Origin: Natronohydrobacter sp.
GTDB taxonomy: Bacteria; Pseudomonadota; Alphaproteobacteria; Rhodobacterales; Rhodobacteraceae
NCBI GenBank assembly: GCA_007123015.1
Contig: SKSL01000230.1
Span: forward strand, 1 to 22,238
Length of the DNA stretch: 22,238 nucleotides
Direction: 5' to 3'
Positions 1 to 7,597 of the stretch are shown here, piece by piece. The stretch's first letter is position 1; every line of letters starts with the position of its first letter. The notes under the pieces are model-generated. The model ran no database searches. It was not told the origin of the DNA and worked only from the letters and a program-made list of their open reading frames with translations. The position numbers were made by a program, and so were the translations under genes.

Positions 1-889
1 CGGGCGTGTCCCAGGCGACAGCTTGCCCAGAGCGGCGGTCGCGGACCAGGGGTTTGCCATCTTCGCCGCGCAGGAACAGGCCCTTTTCCGGGCCGTCATG
101 GGCGTTCACCAGATAGGGGGCGTTGGTGTATCGGATCAGGTAATTCAGGTCGATCTTGCCCGCGCGCAAAAGCTCATGCACCAGCGCCAGAATGAAAAGA
201 CCATCAGTGCCCGGCGTGATGCCTACCCAGTCATCGGCCACAGCATTATAGCCCGAGCGGACCGGATTGACGCCGATCACCCGCGCGCCGCGCGCTTTCA
301 GCTTGCCAAGACCCATCTTGATCGGGTTGCTGTCGTGATCTTCAGCCACACCGAAGATCAGGAACAGCTTGGTGCGGTCCCAGTCGGGCTGGCCGAATTC
401 CCAGAACGCGCCCCCCATCGTGTAGATGCCCGCAGCCGCCATATTGACCGAGCAGAAACCCCCATGCGCGGCCCAGTTTGGGGTGCCGAAGGCCTGTGCC
501 CACCAGCCGGTGAAACTTTGGCTTTGGTCGCGGCCTGTGAAGAAAGCCAGCTTTTCTGGCGCGGTTTCGCGGAGCGGTTTCAGCCAATCCGTGGCGATCT
601 GAAGGGCCTCCTCCCAGCTGATTTCCTCGAATTCCCCCGACCCGCGTGGGCCCTTGCGCTTCAAAGGGGCGCGCAACCTAGCGGGCGAGAGGTGCTGCAT
701 GATGCCCGCAGAGCCCTTGGCGCACAGAACGCCCCGGTTCACCGGATGATCGCGATTGCCCTCGATGTAAGCGACCTGACCGTCTTTCATATGCACATTG
801 ATGCCGCAGCGACAGGCGCACATGTAGCAGGTCGTCTTGCGGACCTCGTCCGAGACCTGCGGCGACAGGTTCAGAATGGGTTGCGTCAT
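1..889 (-). CDS. soeA: Molybdopterin oxidoreductase catalytic subunit, probable sulfite dehydrogenase SoeA (N-terminal part; runs off the window)
   Basis: Only the first 296 codons are present; the gene continues past base 1. The start ATG at 889 follows a strong Shine-Dalgarno (GGAGGTGACC). The N-terminus carries the [4Fe-4S] site of the DMSO-reductase superfamily: C21-x2-C24-x3-C28 and C56 (in VLCAKG). A typical bis-MGD fold follows, including GRDQSQ near 118 and FGVAEDHDSNP near 179. No twin-arginine signal precedes the cluster, so the enzyme should be cytoplasmic. That fits SoeA, the cytoplasmic catalytic subunit of the membrane-bound sulfite dehydrogenase SoeABC, which oxidises sulfite to sulfate. 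The subfamily is recalled from similarity to roseobacter SoeA proteins. The soeB (FeS) and soeC (membrane anchor) genes would lie outside the window. Other DMSO-reductase-family enzymes (polysulfide, thiosulfate or tetrathionate reductases) remain possible. Confidence 0.8.
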   Translation of the reverse strand, partial: MTQPILNLSPQVSDEVRKTTCYMCACRCGINVHMKDGQVAYIEGNRDHPVNRGVLCAKGSAGIMQHLSPARLRAPLKRKGPRGSGEFEEISWEEALQIATDWLKPLRETAPEKLAFFTGRDQSQSFTGWWAQAFGTPNWAAHGGFCSVNMAAAGIYTMGGAFWEFGQPDWDRTKLFLIFGVAEDHDSNPIKMGLGKLKARGARVIGVNPVRSGYNAVADDWVGITPGTDGLFILALVHELLRAGKIDLNYLIRYTNAPYLVNAHDGPEKGLFLRGEDGKPLVRDRRSGQAVAWDTP

Positions 890-907
890 GCGCGGTCACC
901 TCCCGTT

Positions 908-937
908 TGTTCCAGTTTGAAGCGCAATTCTGGAACA
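908..937 (-). promoter_or_regulatory. Candidate operator upstream of soeA: 8-bp perfect inverted repeat
   Basis: TGTTCCAG (908-915) and CTGGAACA (930-937) are perfect inverted copies separated by 14 bases. They lie 19 to 48 bases upstream of the soeA start. On the minus strand a -10-like GATAAT (bases 944-939) abuts the repeat, which would place the repeat around the transcription start. This is the usual position for a repressor operator. The regulator is not in the window. The symmetry is seen directly; the operator role is inferred. Confidence 0.4.
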
Positions 938-969
938 GATTATCGCTAACAGTGCCGTGAAGGGCGGGA

Positions 970-1014
970 TATGTCCAGAACTTAGACGGGCATAGGTCCA
1001 GCGAGTCGGACATA
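970..1014. repeat. Inverted repeat TATGTCC / GGACATA in the soeA-cobT gap
   Basis: TATGTCC (970-976) and GGACATA (1008-1014) are perfect 7-bp inverted copies 31 bases apart. A direct GTCCAG repeat occurs at 973-978 and 996-1001. The element lies upstream of soeA and downstream of cobT, in a 225-base gap that holds no supported gene. It could be a second regulator site for soeA or chance symmetry. Confidence 0.25.
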
Positions 1015-1112
1015 GTCACTTGGCAAGCCAGCACTGGCATTGGCATGCGCTGTACATGCCGTGGTGTGACACTGGGGCGGTGACAGATGCCGACGTAACG
1101 TTTCCTGATGCA

Positions 1113-1133
1113 GATCAGACGACCCGTCTGATC
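1113..1133 (-). terminator. Stem-loop overlapping the cobT stop codon
   Basis: GATCAGACG (1113-1121) and CGTCTGATC (1125-1133) form a perfect 9-bp stem with a 3-base loop. It covers the last codons and the TGA stop (1117-1115) of cobT. No T-run follows on the minus strand, so it is not a classical intrinsic terminator. It may act as a 3'-end stabilising hairpin or as part of a Rho-dependent terminator. The symmetry is certain, the role is not. Confidence 0.35.
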
Positions 1134-2983
1134 CCGGCAAATCGCGCGCGTGCCCTTGGATCACGGTCAAACAGCGAGGCCAGTTGTTCGGTCATTGCGC
1201 CTGCGAGTTGCTCGACATCCGTGATCGTGACAGCGCGCTCATAATAGCGCGTCACATCATGGCCGATCCCGATGGCCAGCAATTCCACCGCCTTGCGCCG
1301 CTCGACCATGGCGATCACATCGCGCAGGTGCTTTTCCAGAAAATTGGCCGAATTCACGGAAAGGGTCGAATCATCCACAGGCGCGCCGTCTGAGATCACC
1401 ATCAGGATCTTGCGCGCCTCGGGGCGGGCGATCATCCGGCGATGCGCCCATTCCAGCGCCTCCCCGTCGATATTTTCCTTCAGCAGCCCCTCTTTCATCA
1501 TCAGGCCCAGGTTCGGCCGCACCCGCCGCCAAGGCGCATCAGCCTGTTTGTAGATGATATGGCGCAGATCATTCAGTCGACCGGGCTGCGCGCTGCGCCC
1601 CTCGGCCAGCCAGCGTTCACGCGATTGCCCACCCTTCCAGGCGCGGGTGGTGAAGCCCAGGATCTCGACCTTGACATTGCAGCGCTCCAAGGTGCGCGCC
1701 AGAACATCGGCGCAGATCGCCGCAATCGAGATCGGCCGACCCCGCATGGACCCGGAATTGTCCAGAAGCAGTGTCACGACTGTGTCGCGGAACTCGGTAT
1801 CCTTTTCCTGCTTGAAACTGAGCGGCGTGGTCGGATTGGCCACCACACGCGCCAGACGCCCGGCATCGAGGATCCCCTCTTCCAGATCGAACAGCCAGGA
1901 CCGGTTCTGCTGCGCCTGCAATCGCCGCTGCAGCTTGTTCGCCAGCCGCGAGACAGCACCTTTCAACGGTTCTAGCTGCTGGTCAAGATAAGCGCGCAGG
2001 CGCTCCAATTCGGCCGCCTCTGCCAGTTCCTCTGCCCGCACTTCCTCGTCAAAATCAGTGGCGAACACCTTATAGTCATCGCTAGCCTCGGAATGGGGCG
2101 GCGGTGGTGGCGGCTCGCGCGGGGCATCTGCCTCGGGCATCTGCGTCTCGTCGGACATCTCGTCGTCGGCATCTTCGTCATTGGCCATATCGGCCTGTGC
2201 CGCATCCTGCGCCGGGCTGTCCTCGGATGTCTCATCCTCGGAACTGTCGTCCTGCCCCTGGCTGTCCGGGTTTTCGGGCTCCTCGGGCTGGTCGTCGCTC
2301 TCGTCGTCAGTGCCCTCGTCCTCGTCGCCCTGATCATCCGGGTCGTCGCCCAACTGATCGCCATAGCCCAGATCATCAATCATCTGCCGCGCGAGTTTTG
2401 CGAAAGCGCTCTGATCGGCCAGCACCGAGTCGAGATTTTCCAATGTCTCGCCCGCGCGTTCTTCAATGAAGCCGCGCCACAGGTCGAGTATATGATCCGC
2501 CCCTTCCGGAAGGTCACGGCCCGTGGCCAGTTGGCGGATCATATAGCTGGCGGCAACAGAAAGCGGCGCGTCCTGACGGTCGCGGATCTGCGCATAGCCC
2601 TTGCGCGTGGCTTCATGCAGGATACGCGCGTCGATATTCTTGGCCGTTCCCGGCATGTGGCGCGCGCCGACGGCTTCGCAACGGGCCTCTTCCATCGCCT
2701 GATACAGATCGCGCGCCATCTGGCCCTGTGGCAGATATTTCGCGTGACAGGCGGCATCATGGAAACGGTGGCGCAGCGCCAGCGTGTCGGCTGTCCCGCG
2801 GGCCAGCAACACTTCATCGCGTGTCAGGCGGCGTGTGACTTGCGGCAAACGCATCGCATCACCGCTCAGCCCCGGCGGGTCTACCGAATAGGTCACTGTC
2901 AGATCCGGCGCATCCGCGAGCGTGCGGGTTGCCTCGGACAGGGCTTTCTTGAATGGATCAGCGGGGTTGTCGGTCTTGCTCAT
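1115..2983 (-). CDS. cobT: Aerobic cobaltochelatase subunit CobT
   Basis: A 622-residue protein matching CobT, the AAA-chelatase partner that works with CobS (ATPase) and CobN to insert cobalt into hydrogenobyrinic acid a,c-diamide in the aerobic B12 pathway. Residues 1-205 are the conserved N-terminal region. Residues 212-286 are an extremely acidic Asp/Glu-rich linker ending in a six-proline run (291-296). A C-terminal von Willebrand A domain carries the MIDAS motif D408-x-S410-x-S412 (LLLDNSGSMRG). The start at 2983 (MSKTDN) has GGGACGAG upstream; the open frame reaches 3121, but that extension does not look like CobT. The gene is divergent from a flavin reductase gene, and cobS is not immediately upstream, although it often accompanies cobT in this group. 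The identification is firm. Confidence 0.95.
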   Translation of the reverse strand: MSKTDNPADPFKKALSEATRTLADAPDLTVTYSVDPPGLSGDAMRLPQVTRRLTRDEVLLARGTADTLALRHRFHDAACHAKYLPQGQMARDLYQAMEEARCEAVGARHMPGTAKNIDARILHEATRKGYAQIRDRQDAPLSVAASYMIRQLATGRDLPEGADHILDLWRGFIEERAGETLENLDSVLADQSAFAKLARQMIDDLGYGDQLGDDPDDQGDEDEGTDDESDDQPEEPENPDSQGQDDSSEDETSEDSPAQDAAQADMANDEDADDEMSDETQMPEADAPREPPPPPPHSEASDDYKVFATDFDEEVRAEELAEAAELERLRAYLDQQLEPLKGAVSRLANKLQRRLQAQQNRSWLFDLEEGILDAGRLARVVANPTTPLSFKQEKDTEFRDTVVTLLLDNSGSMRGRPISIAAICADVLARTLERCNVKVEILGFTTRAWKGGQSRERWLAEGRSAQPGRLNDLRHIIYKQADAPWRRVRPNLGLMMKEGLLKENIDGEALEWAHRRMIARPEARKILMVISDGAPVDDSTLSVNSANFLEKHLRDVIAMVERRKAVELLAIGIGHDVTRYYERAVTITDVEQLAGAMTEQLASLFDRDPRARARFAGIRRVV

Positions 2984-3086
2984 GCGCGGCGCTCGTCCCT
3001 GAATTGTCCTAGAGATAGACCAGCCCTGCCGGGATGGAAAGCGCCTGTCGCGCGGCCACGGATTTTCGCACAGCGCATGTGCGGCC

Positions 3087-3112
3087 ACAGAGCTTTGCAG
3101 GCGACGCTCTGT
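3087..3112. promoter_or_regulatory. Candidate operator in the cobT / flavin reductase divergent region
   Basis: The 167-base gap between the divergent starts at 2983 and 3151 contains the perfect 7-bp inverted repeat ACAGAGC (3087-3093) and GCTCTGT (3106-3112) with a 12-base spacer. A smaller pair, CGCAC (3067-3071) and GTGCG (3079-3083), lies beside it. Both are well placed for a regulator acting on either gene. No B12 riboswitch signature is present in front of cobT. Confidence 0.3.
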
Positions 3113-3150
3113 TCGCCACATAAAAGCTGAAGCAACACCAGGAGTATATC

Positions 3151-3738
3151 ATGTCCACCACCCCTCGCATCGCTGTCATTCTCGGCACCACCCGCGACTC
3201 GCGCTTCGGTGACAAACCTGCACATTGGATCGTGGAACGCGCAAAGGCGCGTGGCGATTGGGATGTCGAGCTGGTCGATCTGAAGGATTTCGATCTGCCG
3301 CTGTTCAATGAAGTTGCCTCGAACGCGTGGCTGCCCACGGAAGACGCCAAGGCGCGCAAATGGCAAGAGACCATCGGCAGCTTTGACGGCTTCATCTTCG
3401 TGACGCCGGAATATAACCGCTCGATCACCGGTGCCCTGAAGAACGCTCTTGATCAGGCCTATGTCGAGTGGAACCGCAAAGCGTTCGGAATTGTCAGCTA
3501 TGGGTCTGTCGGCGGGACCCGCGCCGCCGAGCATCTGCGCACAATCGGGATTGAGTTGCAGATGGCGTCGACCCGTTCGGCTGTTCATATCGGCGGCGGG
3601 GATTTCTTTTCGGTGCATCCGCTTGGCGGTGACCCGAAGCCGATTTCAGCGATCGAGGGGTCTATCGGCGGATCCGCTGACGCCATGCTGGATGAGCTTG
3701 ACTGGTGGACGCGTGCCACAATGGCCGCGCGCGGCTAA
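3151..3738 (+). CDS. NAD(P)H-dependent FMN reductase / flavodoxin-fold oxidoreductase
   Basis: A 195-residue protein of the NADPH-dependent FMN reductase family (flavodoxin-like fold; azoreductase and quinone reductase relatives). The FMN-phosphate loop is seen at residues 12-20 (GTTRDSRFG). The family motif PEYNRSITGALKNALDQ is at 86-102, and the flavin-contacting SYGSVGG at 116-122. No signal peptide is present, so it is cytosolic. The start at 3151 follows AGGAG (3140-3144) at good spacing. It is divergent from cobT. Substrate cannot be read from sequence: general quinone, azo or flavin reduction is typical of the family, and any link to corrin cobalt reduction is speculation from the neighbour only. 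Confidence 0.9.
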   Translation: MSTTPRIAVILGTTRDSRFGDKPAHWIVERAKARGDWDVELVDLKDFDLPLFNEVASNAWLPTEDAKARKWQETIGSFDGFIFVTPEYNRSITGALKNALDQAYVEWNRKAFGIVSYGSVGGTRAAEHLRTIGIELQMASTRSAVHIGGGDFFSVHPLGGDPKPISAIEGSIGGSADAMLDELDWWTRATMAARG

Positions 3739-3748
3739 ACCATGCCCG

Positions 3749-3798
3749 CGGCGCTTGACGCACAGCACGCAGCACGCAAGAGGCCGCGTCAAGCGCCG
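3749..3798. terminator. 13-bp perfect inverted repeat after the flavin reductase gene
   Basis: CGGCGCTTGACGC (3749-3761) and GCGTCAAGCGCCG (3786-3798) pair perfectly around a 24-base loop that contains a tandem CAGCACG repeat. It starts 11 bases after the flavin reductase stop. The pairing is strong enough to act as a transcript-end hairpin, but there is no T-run after it, so classical intrinsic termination is uncertain. A second small hairpin (GACCA / TGGTC, 3800-3814) follows. The rest of the gap up to ccmF holds nothing else recognisable. Confidence 0.45.
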
Positions 3799-3918
3799 TG
3801 ACCAGAGTGTGGTCGCCAAATTGTGACGATCCGACGCGCCAGCCGCGTCGCTGTGGTCTTTGCCCGAAGATCGGATTACGTTACCTTCACGGGATAACTA
3901 ACAGGATATCAAAGACCC

Positions 3919-5892
3919 ATGATCGTAGAGCTCGGCCATTTTGCCCTGATTCTGGCTTTCGCCATCGCTTTGGCGCAAAGTATCATTCCCATGGTCGGGG
4001 CCTATAAGGGCTGGCGCGACTGGATGGTTGTCGCTAACCCCATGGCGACGGTCCAATTCCTGCTGGTGGCCTTCAGCTACGCGGCACTGACCTATGCCTT
4101 TCTGGTATCCGATTTCTCGGTCAAGCTGGTCGTGGACAATTCCCACACGCTCAAACCGCTGATCTACAAGATTTCCGGCGTCTGGGGGAACCATGAAGGA
4201 TCGCTGCTGCTCTGGGTGCTGACCCTTGCCTTGTTCGGTGCTTGTGCAGCCTGGTTCGGCGGCAACTTGCCCGCCACATTGCAGGCGCGAGTTCTCGCAG
4301 TGCAATCCGCGATCACTGCAGCTTTCATGGCTTTCACCATCTTCACATCAAACCCGTTCACGCGGCTCGCCTTTCCACCATTTGACGGCACTGACCTGAA
4401 CCCGCTCCTGCAAGACCCCGGCCTCGCGTTCCACCCCCCGTTTCTGTATCTAGGCTATGTCGGACTCTCGATGGCGTTCAGCTTTGCCATCGCGGCACTG
4501 ATCGAAGGGCGCGTGGATGCGGCCTGGGGTCGTTGGGTGCGGCCCTGGACCTTGGCCGCCTGGGTCTTCCTGACCATCGGCATCGCGACCGGGTCCTGGT
4601 GGGCCTATTACGAACTTGGCTGGGGCGGCTTCTGGTTCTGGGATCCGGTTGAAAATGCGTCGCTGATGCCATGGCTTTTCGCGGCTGCTTTGTTGCATTC
4701 GGCAATCGTGGTCGAAAAGCGCGAGACGCTGAAAAGCTGGACCATTCTGCTGGCTATTCTCGGCTTTGGCTTCTCGCTCATGGGCACCTTCATTGTCCGC
4801 TCGGGCTTGCTGACATCGGTCCATGCTTTCGCCATGGACCCGGAGCGCGGTGTCTTCATCTTGATGATCCTCGCGGCCTTCATGGGCGGAGCATTGACAC
4901 TCTTTGCGTTCCGCGCACCGATCCTGGAAGCGAAGGGTGTCTTCTCGACAGTCAGTCGCGAATCGGCGCTGGTGGTCAATAATGTGCTTTTGGCCGTCTC
5001 GTCATTTGTCATATTCATCGGGACCATGTGGCCGCTATTTGCCGAAATGCTGTTTGACCGCGTGCTCTCGGTCGGCCCTCCCTTCTTCAACATGGCCTTC
5101 ACGCCCTTCATGGTGGCGCTGGCAATGGTCCTTCCCATCGGGGCCATGATGCCATGGAAACGCGGCAATCTGAGCCGCGCCATGCAGCCGCTCTGGGGCC
5201 TTGCCGCATTCTCTGTCGCAATGGGTGCAGTGACCTGGGCCTTGCAGACCGGCAACTCGCCGATGGTGCCCATCGGTCTGGCACTGGGCCTTTGGGTCGT
5301 GCTCGGATCGGCGGCCGATCTCTGGATGCGGACTGGGCGTGGTCAGGTCGCCTACCGGCTGAAGCGGCTGGCACGCCTGCCGCGTGCCGATTGGGGGAAG
5401 GCGACTGCCCATACCGGATTGGGCATCACTGTCTTCGCTGTTTCCGCGTTGATGGGTTGGGAAAGTGAGGATATTCGCGTGGTCCAGATCGGGGAGAGCT
5501 ATGACAAAGGTGGCTACACGCTGACCCTGACCTCTGTCGACCGGGTAGAAGGACCGAACTACGTTTCAACCATGGCCACGATCGAAGCCCATCGTAATGG
5601 CCAGCTGGTCACTTTGCTGCAGCCAGAGAAACGCTTTTACCCAGTGGCTGGAATGCCGACCACAGAAGCGGCCATCGACTACAAGATTCTCCGCGATCTC
5701 TATATCACGCTGGGCGATCCACAGGACAATGGCGGTTGGGCAATCCGCACCTATATCAAGCCATTTGCCAACTGGCTGTGGTTTGGCTGTTTCCTGATGG
5801 CGCTGGGCGGTGTTTTCAGCCTGTCAGACCGGCGTTTCCGCGTCGCAGCAGGTGCCTCGCGGAAATCCGCGACTGCGGTCCCGGCCGAATGA
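3919..5892 (+). CDS. ccmF: Cytochrome c maturation heme lyase CcmF
   Basis: A 657-residue polytopic inner-membrane protein, the usual CcmF length. CcmF takes heme from holo-CcmE and, with CcmH and CcmI, attaches it to apocytochromes c in the periplasm. The tryptophan-rich WWD domain is clear at about 226-251 (GSWWAYYELGWGGFWFWDP). Conserved histidines are seen in NHEGS (H92), FHPPFLYLGY (H172), LLHSAIV (H260) and TSVHAF (about H305). Many hydrophobic segments span the protein, and a periplasmic soluble stretch precedes the last one. The start at 3919 has only a weak AGGA 12 bases upstream. ccmE does not lie directly upstream. The stop overlaps the ccmH start (ATGA), so the two are translationally coupled. 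Confidence 0.96.
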   Translation: MIVELGHFALILAFAIALAQSIIPMVGAYKGWRDWMVVANPMATVQFLLVAFSYAALTYAFLVSDFSVKLVVDNSHTLKPLIYKISGVWGNHEGSLLLWVLTLALFGACAAWFGGNLPATLQARVLAVQSAITAAFMAFTIFTSNPFTRLAFPPFDGTDLNPLLQDPGLAFHPPFLYLGYVGLSMAFSFAIAALIEGRVDAAWGRWVRPWTLAAWVFLTIGIATGSWWAYYELGWGGFWFWDPVENASLMPWLFAAALLHSAIVVEKRETLKSWTILLAILGFGFSLMGTFIVRSGLLTSVHAFAMDPERGVFILMILAAFMGGALTLFAFRAPILEAKGVFSTVSRESALVVNNVLLAVSSFVIFIGTMWPLFAEMLFDRVLSVGPPFFNMAFTPFMVALAMVLPIGAMMPWKRGNLSRAMQPLWGLAAFSVAMGAVTWALQTGNSPMVPIGLALGLWVVLGSAADLWMRTGRGQVAYRLKRLARLPRADWGKATAHTGLGITVFAVSALMGWESEDIRVVQIGESYDKGGYTLTLTSVDRVEGPNYVSTMATIEAHRNGQLVTLLQPEKRFYPVAGMPTTEAAIDYKILRDLYITLGDPQDNGGWAIRTYIKPFANWLWFGCFLMALGGVFSLSDRRFRVAAGASRKSATAVPAE

Positions 5893-6353
5893 ACCGGCTA
5901 CGGGTATATCTGGTCGGGCTGGTGCTTAGTCTGTGCAGCCCTGCCCTCGCGCTGGGGCCGGATGAAATTCTCGATGACCCGGCTCTGGAAAACCGGGCAC
6001 GGAGTATTTCCGCCGAGCTGCGATGCCTTGTCTGTCGCAATGAATCGATTGATGAATCGAACGCGGATCTGGCGCGCGACATGCGTCTTCTGGTCCGCGA
6101 AAGACTGGTCGAAGGCGATAGCGATAGCGAAGTCATGGCCTTTATCGTCGAGCGCTATGGAGAATTCGTGCTTCTGCGCCCCACCACTGACGGTGTCAAT
6201 ATCGTGTTGTGGATAGCCGCCCCAGCCTTATTCCTGATCGCCGTCTTGTCAGCGGGCCTCTATCTGCGCCAGCGCGCGAATGCGACTGAGCAGACAAAGG
6301 ACCAGCTAAGCCCGGATGAAGAGAAGCGCTTGCGCGAACTTCTCAAGGAGTGA
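5889..6353 (+). CDS. ccmH: Cytochrome c maturation thiol oxidoreductase CcmH
   Basis: A 154-residue protein with a cleavable signal peptide (about 1-21, ending PALALG), a helical periplasmic domain and one C-terminal transmembrane helix at about 104-126. The redox motif LRCLVCRNESI contains C46 and C49. The family consensus is LRCxxCQNxSIxxSNA, so this copy has Arg in place of Gln after the second Cys. CcmH keeps the apocytochrome CxxCH cysteines reduced for heme ligation by CcmF. It starts inside the ccmF stop codon (ATGA), which decides the start; the open frame reaches further upstream but lies inside ccmF. Confidence 0.94.
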   Translation: MNRLRVYLVGLVLSLCSPALALGPDEILDDPALENRARSISAELRCLVCRNESIDESNADLARDMRLLVRERLVEGDSDSEVMAFIVERYGEFVLLRPTTDGVNIVLWIAAPALFLIAVLSAGLYLRQRANATEQTKDQLSPDEEKRLRELLKE

Positions 6354-6421
6354 CGCATGGTCCGGGCTTCCATTCACTGTCGCCCGCGATACTCTTCTCT
6401 GGAGAACCCGGAGGGACGAGA

Positions 6422-7198
6422 ATGGATTACGATACTCTTCTGACCAATGAAGAGCGTGGGGTCGCGACAGTTACGTTGAACCGCCCCGATGTCATGAATG
6501 CGCTCAACAAGCAAATGCGCGCTGAATTGACCTATGCGCTGCAAGACCTTGCCTCACGCGCGCGTGTGCTTGTACTGACTGGTGCAGGCCGCGCCTTTTG
6601 TTCAGGACAGGATTTGGGCGATGGCGGCAATGCAGCGCAGATCGATCTGGAACGCACGCTGCGCGAAGAATATGAACCCATGCTGCGAGCAATCTATGAT
6701 GCGCCTGTCCCGGTCATCGCGGCAGTAAACGGCAGCGCTGCAGGTGCCGGTGCCAATCTTGCCTTGGCTGCAGATATTGTCATCGCAGCAGAGTCTGCCA
6801 GTTTCATTCAGGCCTTCACCCGGATCGGGCTGATCCCGGATGCTGGGGGTACCTGGTTCTTACCACGTCAGATCGGGTTTGCACGCGCGATGGGCAGCAT
6901 GCTCTTTGCCGAGAGGATCAGCGCCAAACAAGCTGCGGACTGGGGCATGATCTGGGAAACCATTCCGGATGCGCAGTTCGCGGCCCAATGGCAGGCGCGC
7001 GCAACGTCTCTCGCCACTGGGCCGACGCTGGCATATCGGAATATCCGCAAGGCTCTGCGCAAAAGCCTGTCAAACCCATTGGACGCGCAACTTGCTTTGG
7101 AAGCGCAGCTTCAGGCTGAAGTCGGCAAGACCCGTGACTTCCAAGAGGGGGTCATGGCGTTTCTTGAAAAGCGTCCTGCAGCTTTCGAGGGCCGGTAA
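6422..7198 (+). CDS. Enoyl-CoA hydratase/isomerase (crotonase) family protein, PaaG-like
   Basis: A 258-residue crotonase-fold enzyme. Oxyanion-hole segments are seen at 57-65 (AFCSGQDLG) and 103-115 (NGSAAGAGANLAL). IGLIPDAGGTWFLPR at 135-149 carries Asp140, an arrangement typical of PaaG-type 1,2-epoxyphenylacetyl-CoA isomerases rather than of classical hydratases with two Glu residues. The start at 6422 follows GGAGG (about 6410-6414). An upstream GTG at 6350 overlapping the ccmH stop would add 24 residues that do not resemble the family. It lies 68 bases after ccmH. Such a gene often follows ccmFH in this bacterial group (recalled), without an obvious link to heme. The exact CoA substrate is unknown. 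Confidence 0.88.
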   Translation: MDYDTLLTNEERGVATVTLNRPDVMNALNKQMRAELTYALQDLASRARVLVLTGAGRAFCSGQDLGDGGNAAQIDLERTLREEYEPMLRAIYDAPVPVIAAVNGSAAGAGANLALAADIVIAAESASFIQAFTRIGLIPDAGGTWFLPRQIGFARAMGSMLFAERISAKQAADWGMIWETIPDAQFAAQWQARATSLATGPTLAYRNIRKALRKSLSNPLDAQLALEAQLQAEVGKTRDFQEGVMAFLEKRPAAFEGR

Positions 7199-7561
7199 AG
7201 CGCAGTGCCTCTGGTTGCGATCCAGGTCATCGTGTCTTGGCAAACATACCGCCAAACGCTGGAACGGAACTGACGGAAGTCTGAGGCCGGGCGCAACTTA
7301 TGGGCTTTGCGCAAGCCCATAGACACTGTCGTGATGCTCAAGACGCTGCTGTTAAACACGCTCGAAAACCAGTTTGAGCGTAATCGTCGCGACTGTGATC
7401 GGGGCACGGGAAATCCATTCTATTTCAAAGGGTTGCACCCGTCCAATTCACGCGAGCCCTTTGTCGCTGCCCGCTTCCTTTGGCATCAGGGCCATCGTGG
7501 GGGTGATGCCGGTGTCGGGGCGATGTGGTCACATCTCTGCCGAGAGGAGTATCGTTGATCG
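7199..7561. other. Intergenic region without a supported gene
   Basis: Between the crotonase stop and the btuB promoter I find no gene. Short open frames on both strands (up to about 98 codons) have no recognisable motif. The region holds a perfect 9-bp hairpin at 7299-7321 and an imperfect one at 7358-7381 (ACGCTC / GAGCGT). It may contain an untranslated leader, a small RNA or decayed sequence, but nothing decides between these. Confidence 0.5.
7299..7321. repeat. Perfect 9-bp hairpin TATGGGCTT / AAGCCCATA
   Basis: TATGGGCTT (7299-7307) and AAGCCCATA (7313-7321) pair perfectly around a 5-base loop (TGCGC). It is about 100 bases after the crotonase stop and is not followed by a T-run on either strand. 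It could be the end of the ccm-crotonase transcript or part of a small RNA. Confidence 0.35.
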
Positions 7562-7590
7562 TTGACATTTGAGGCACGAGCGTTATGGAC
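7562..7590 (+). promoter_or_regulatory. Predicted promoter of the B12 uptake operon
   Basis: A perfect -35 box TTGACA lies at 7562-7567. A -10-like TATGGA is at 7584-7589 with a 16-base spacer. The expected transcription start, about 7596-7600, coincides with the first bases of the cobalamin riboswitch, as expected for a riboswitch leader. The -10 is a poor match, so the assignment rests on the -35 box and this fit. Confidence 0.5.
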
Positions 7591-7597
7591 GTGGCAT

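Noticed and set aside
23..949. 308-codon open frame on the plus strand
   Set aside because: Antisense to the soeA N-terminus, whose FeS cysteine motif and strong ribosome binding site decide the strand.
1042..1060. GGCATG / CATGCC hairpin between soeA and cobT
   Set aside because: Only 6 bp with a 7-base loop and no T-run; weaker than the neighbouring symmetric elements and likely chance.
2093..3130. 345-codon open frame on the plus strand
   Set aside because: Lies opposite cobT. The hydrophobic-looking first part is the complement of CobT's Asp/Glu-rich linker codons.
3751..3780. Possible CRISPR-like tandem repeat (CAGCACG twice)
   Set aside because: Two adjacent 7-mers inside a hairpin loop, without spacers or further copies.
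7307..7558. 83-codon frame in the gap before the B12 promoter
   Set aside because: No ribosome binding site, no motif, and overlapping frames of similar length on both strands.
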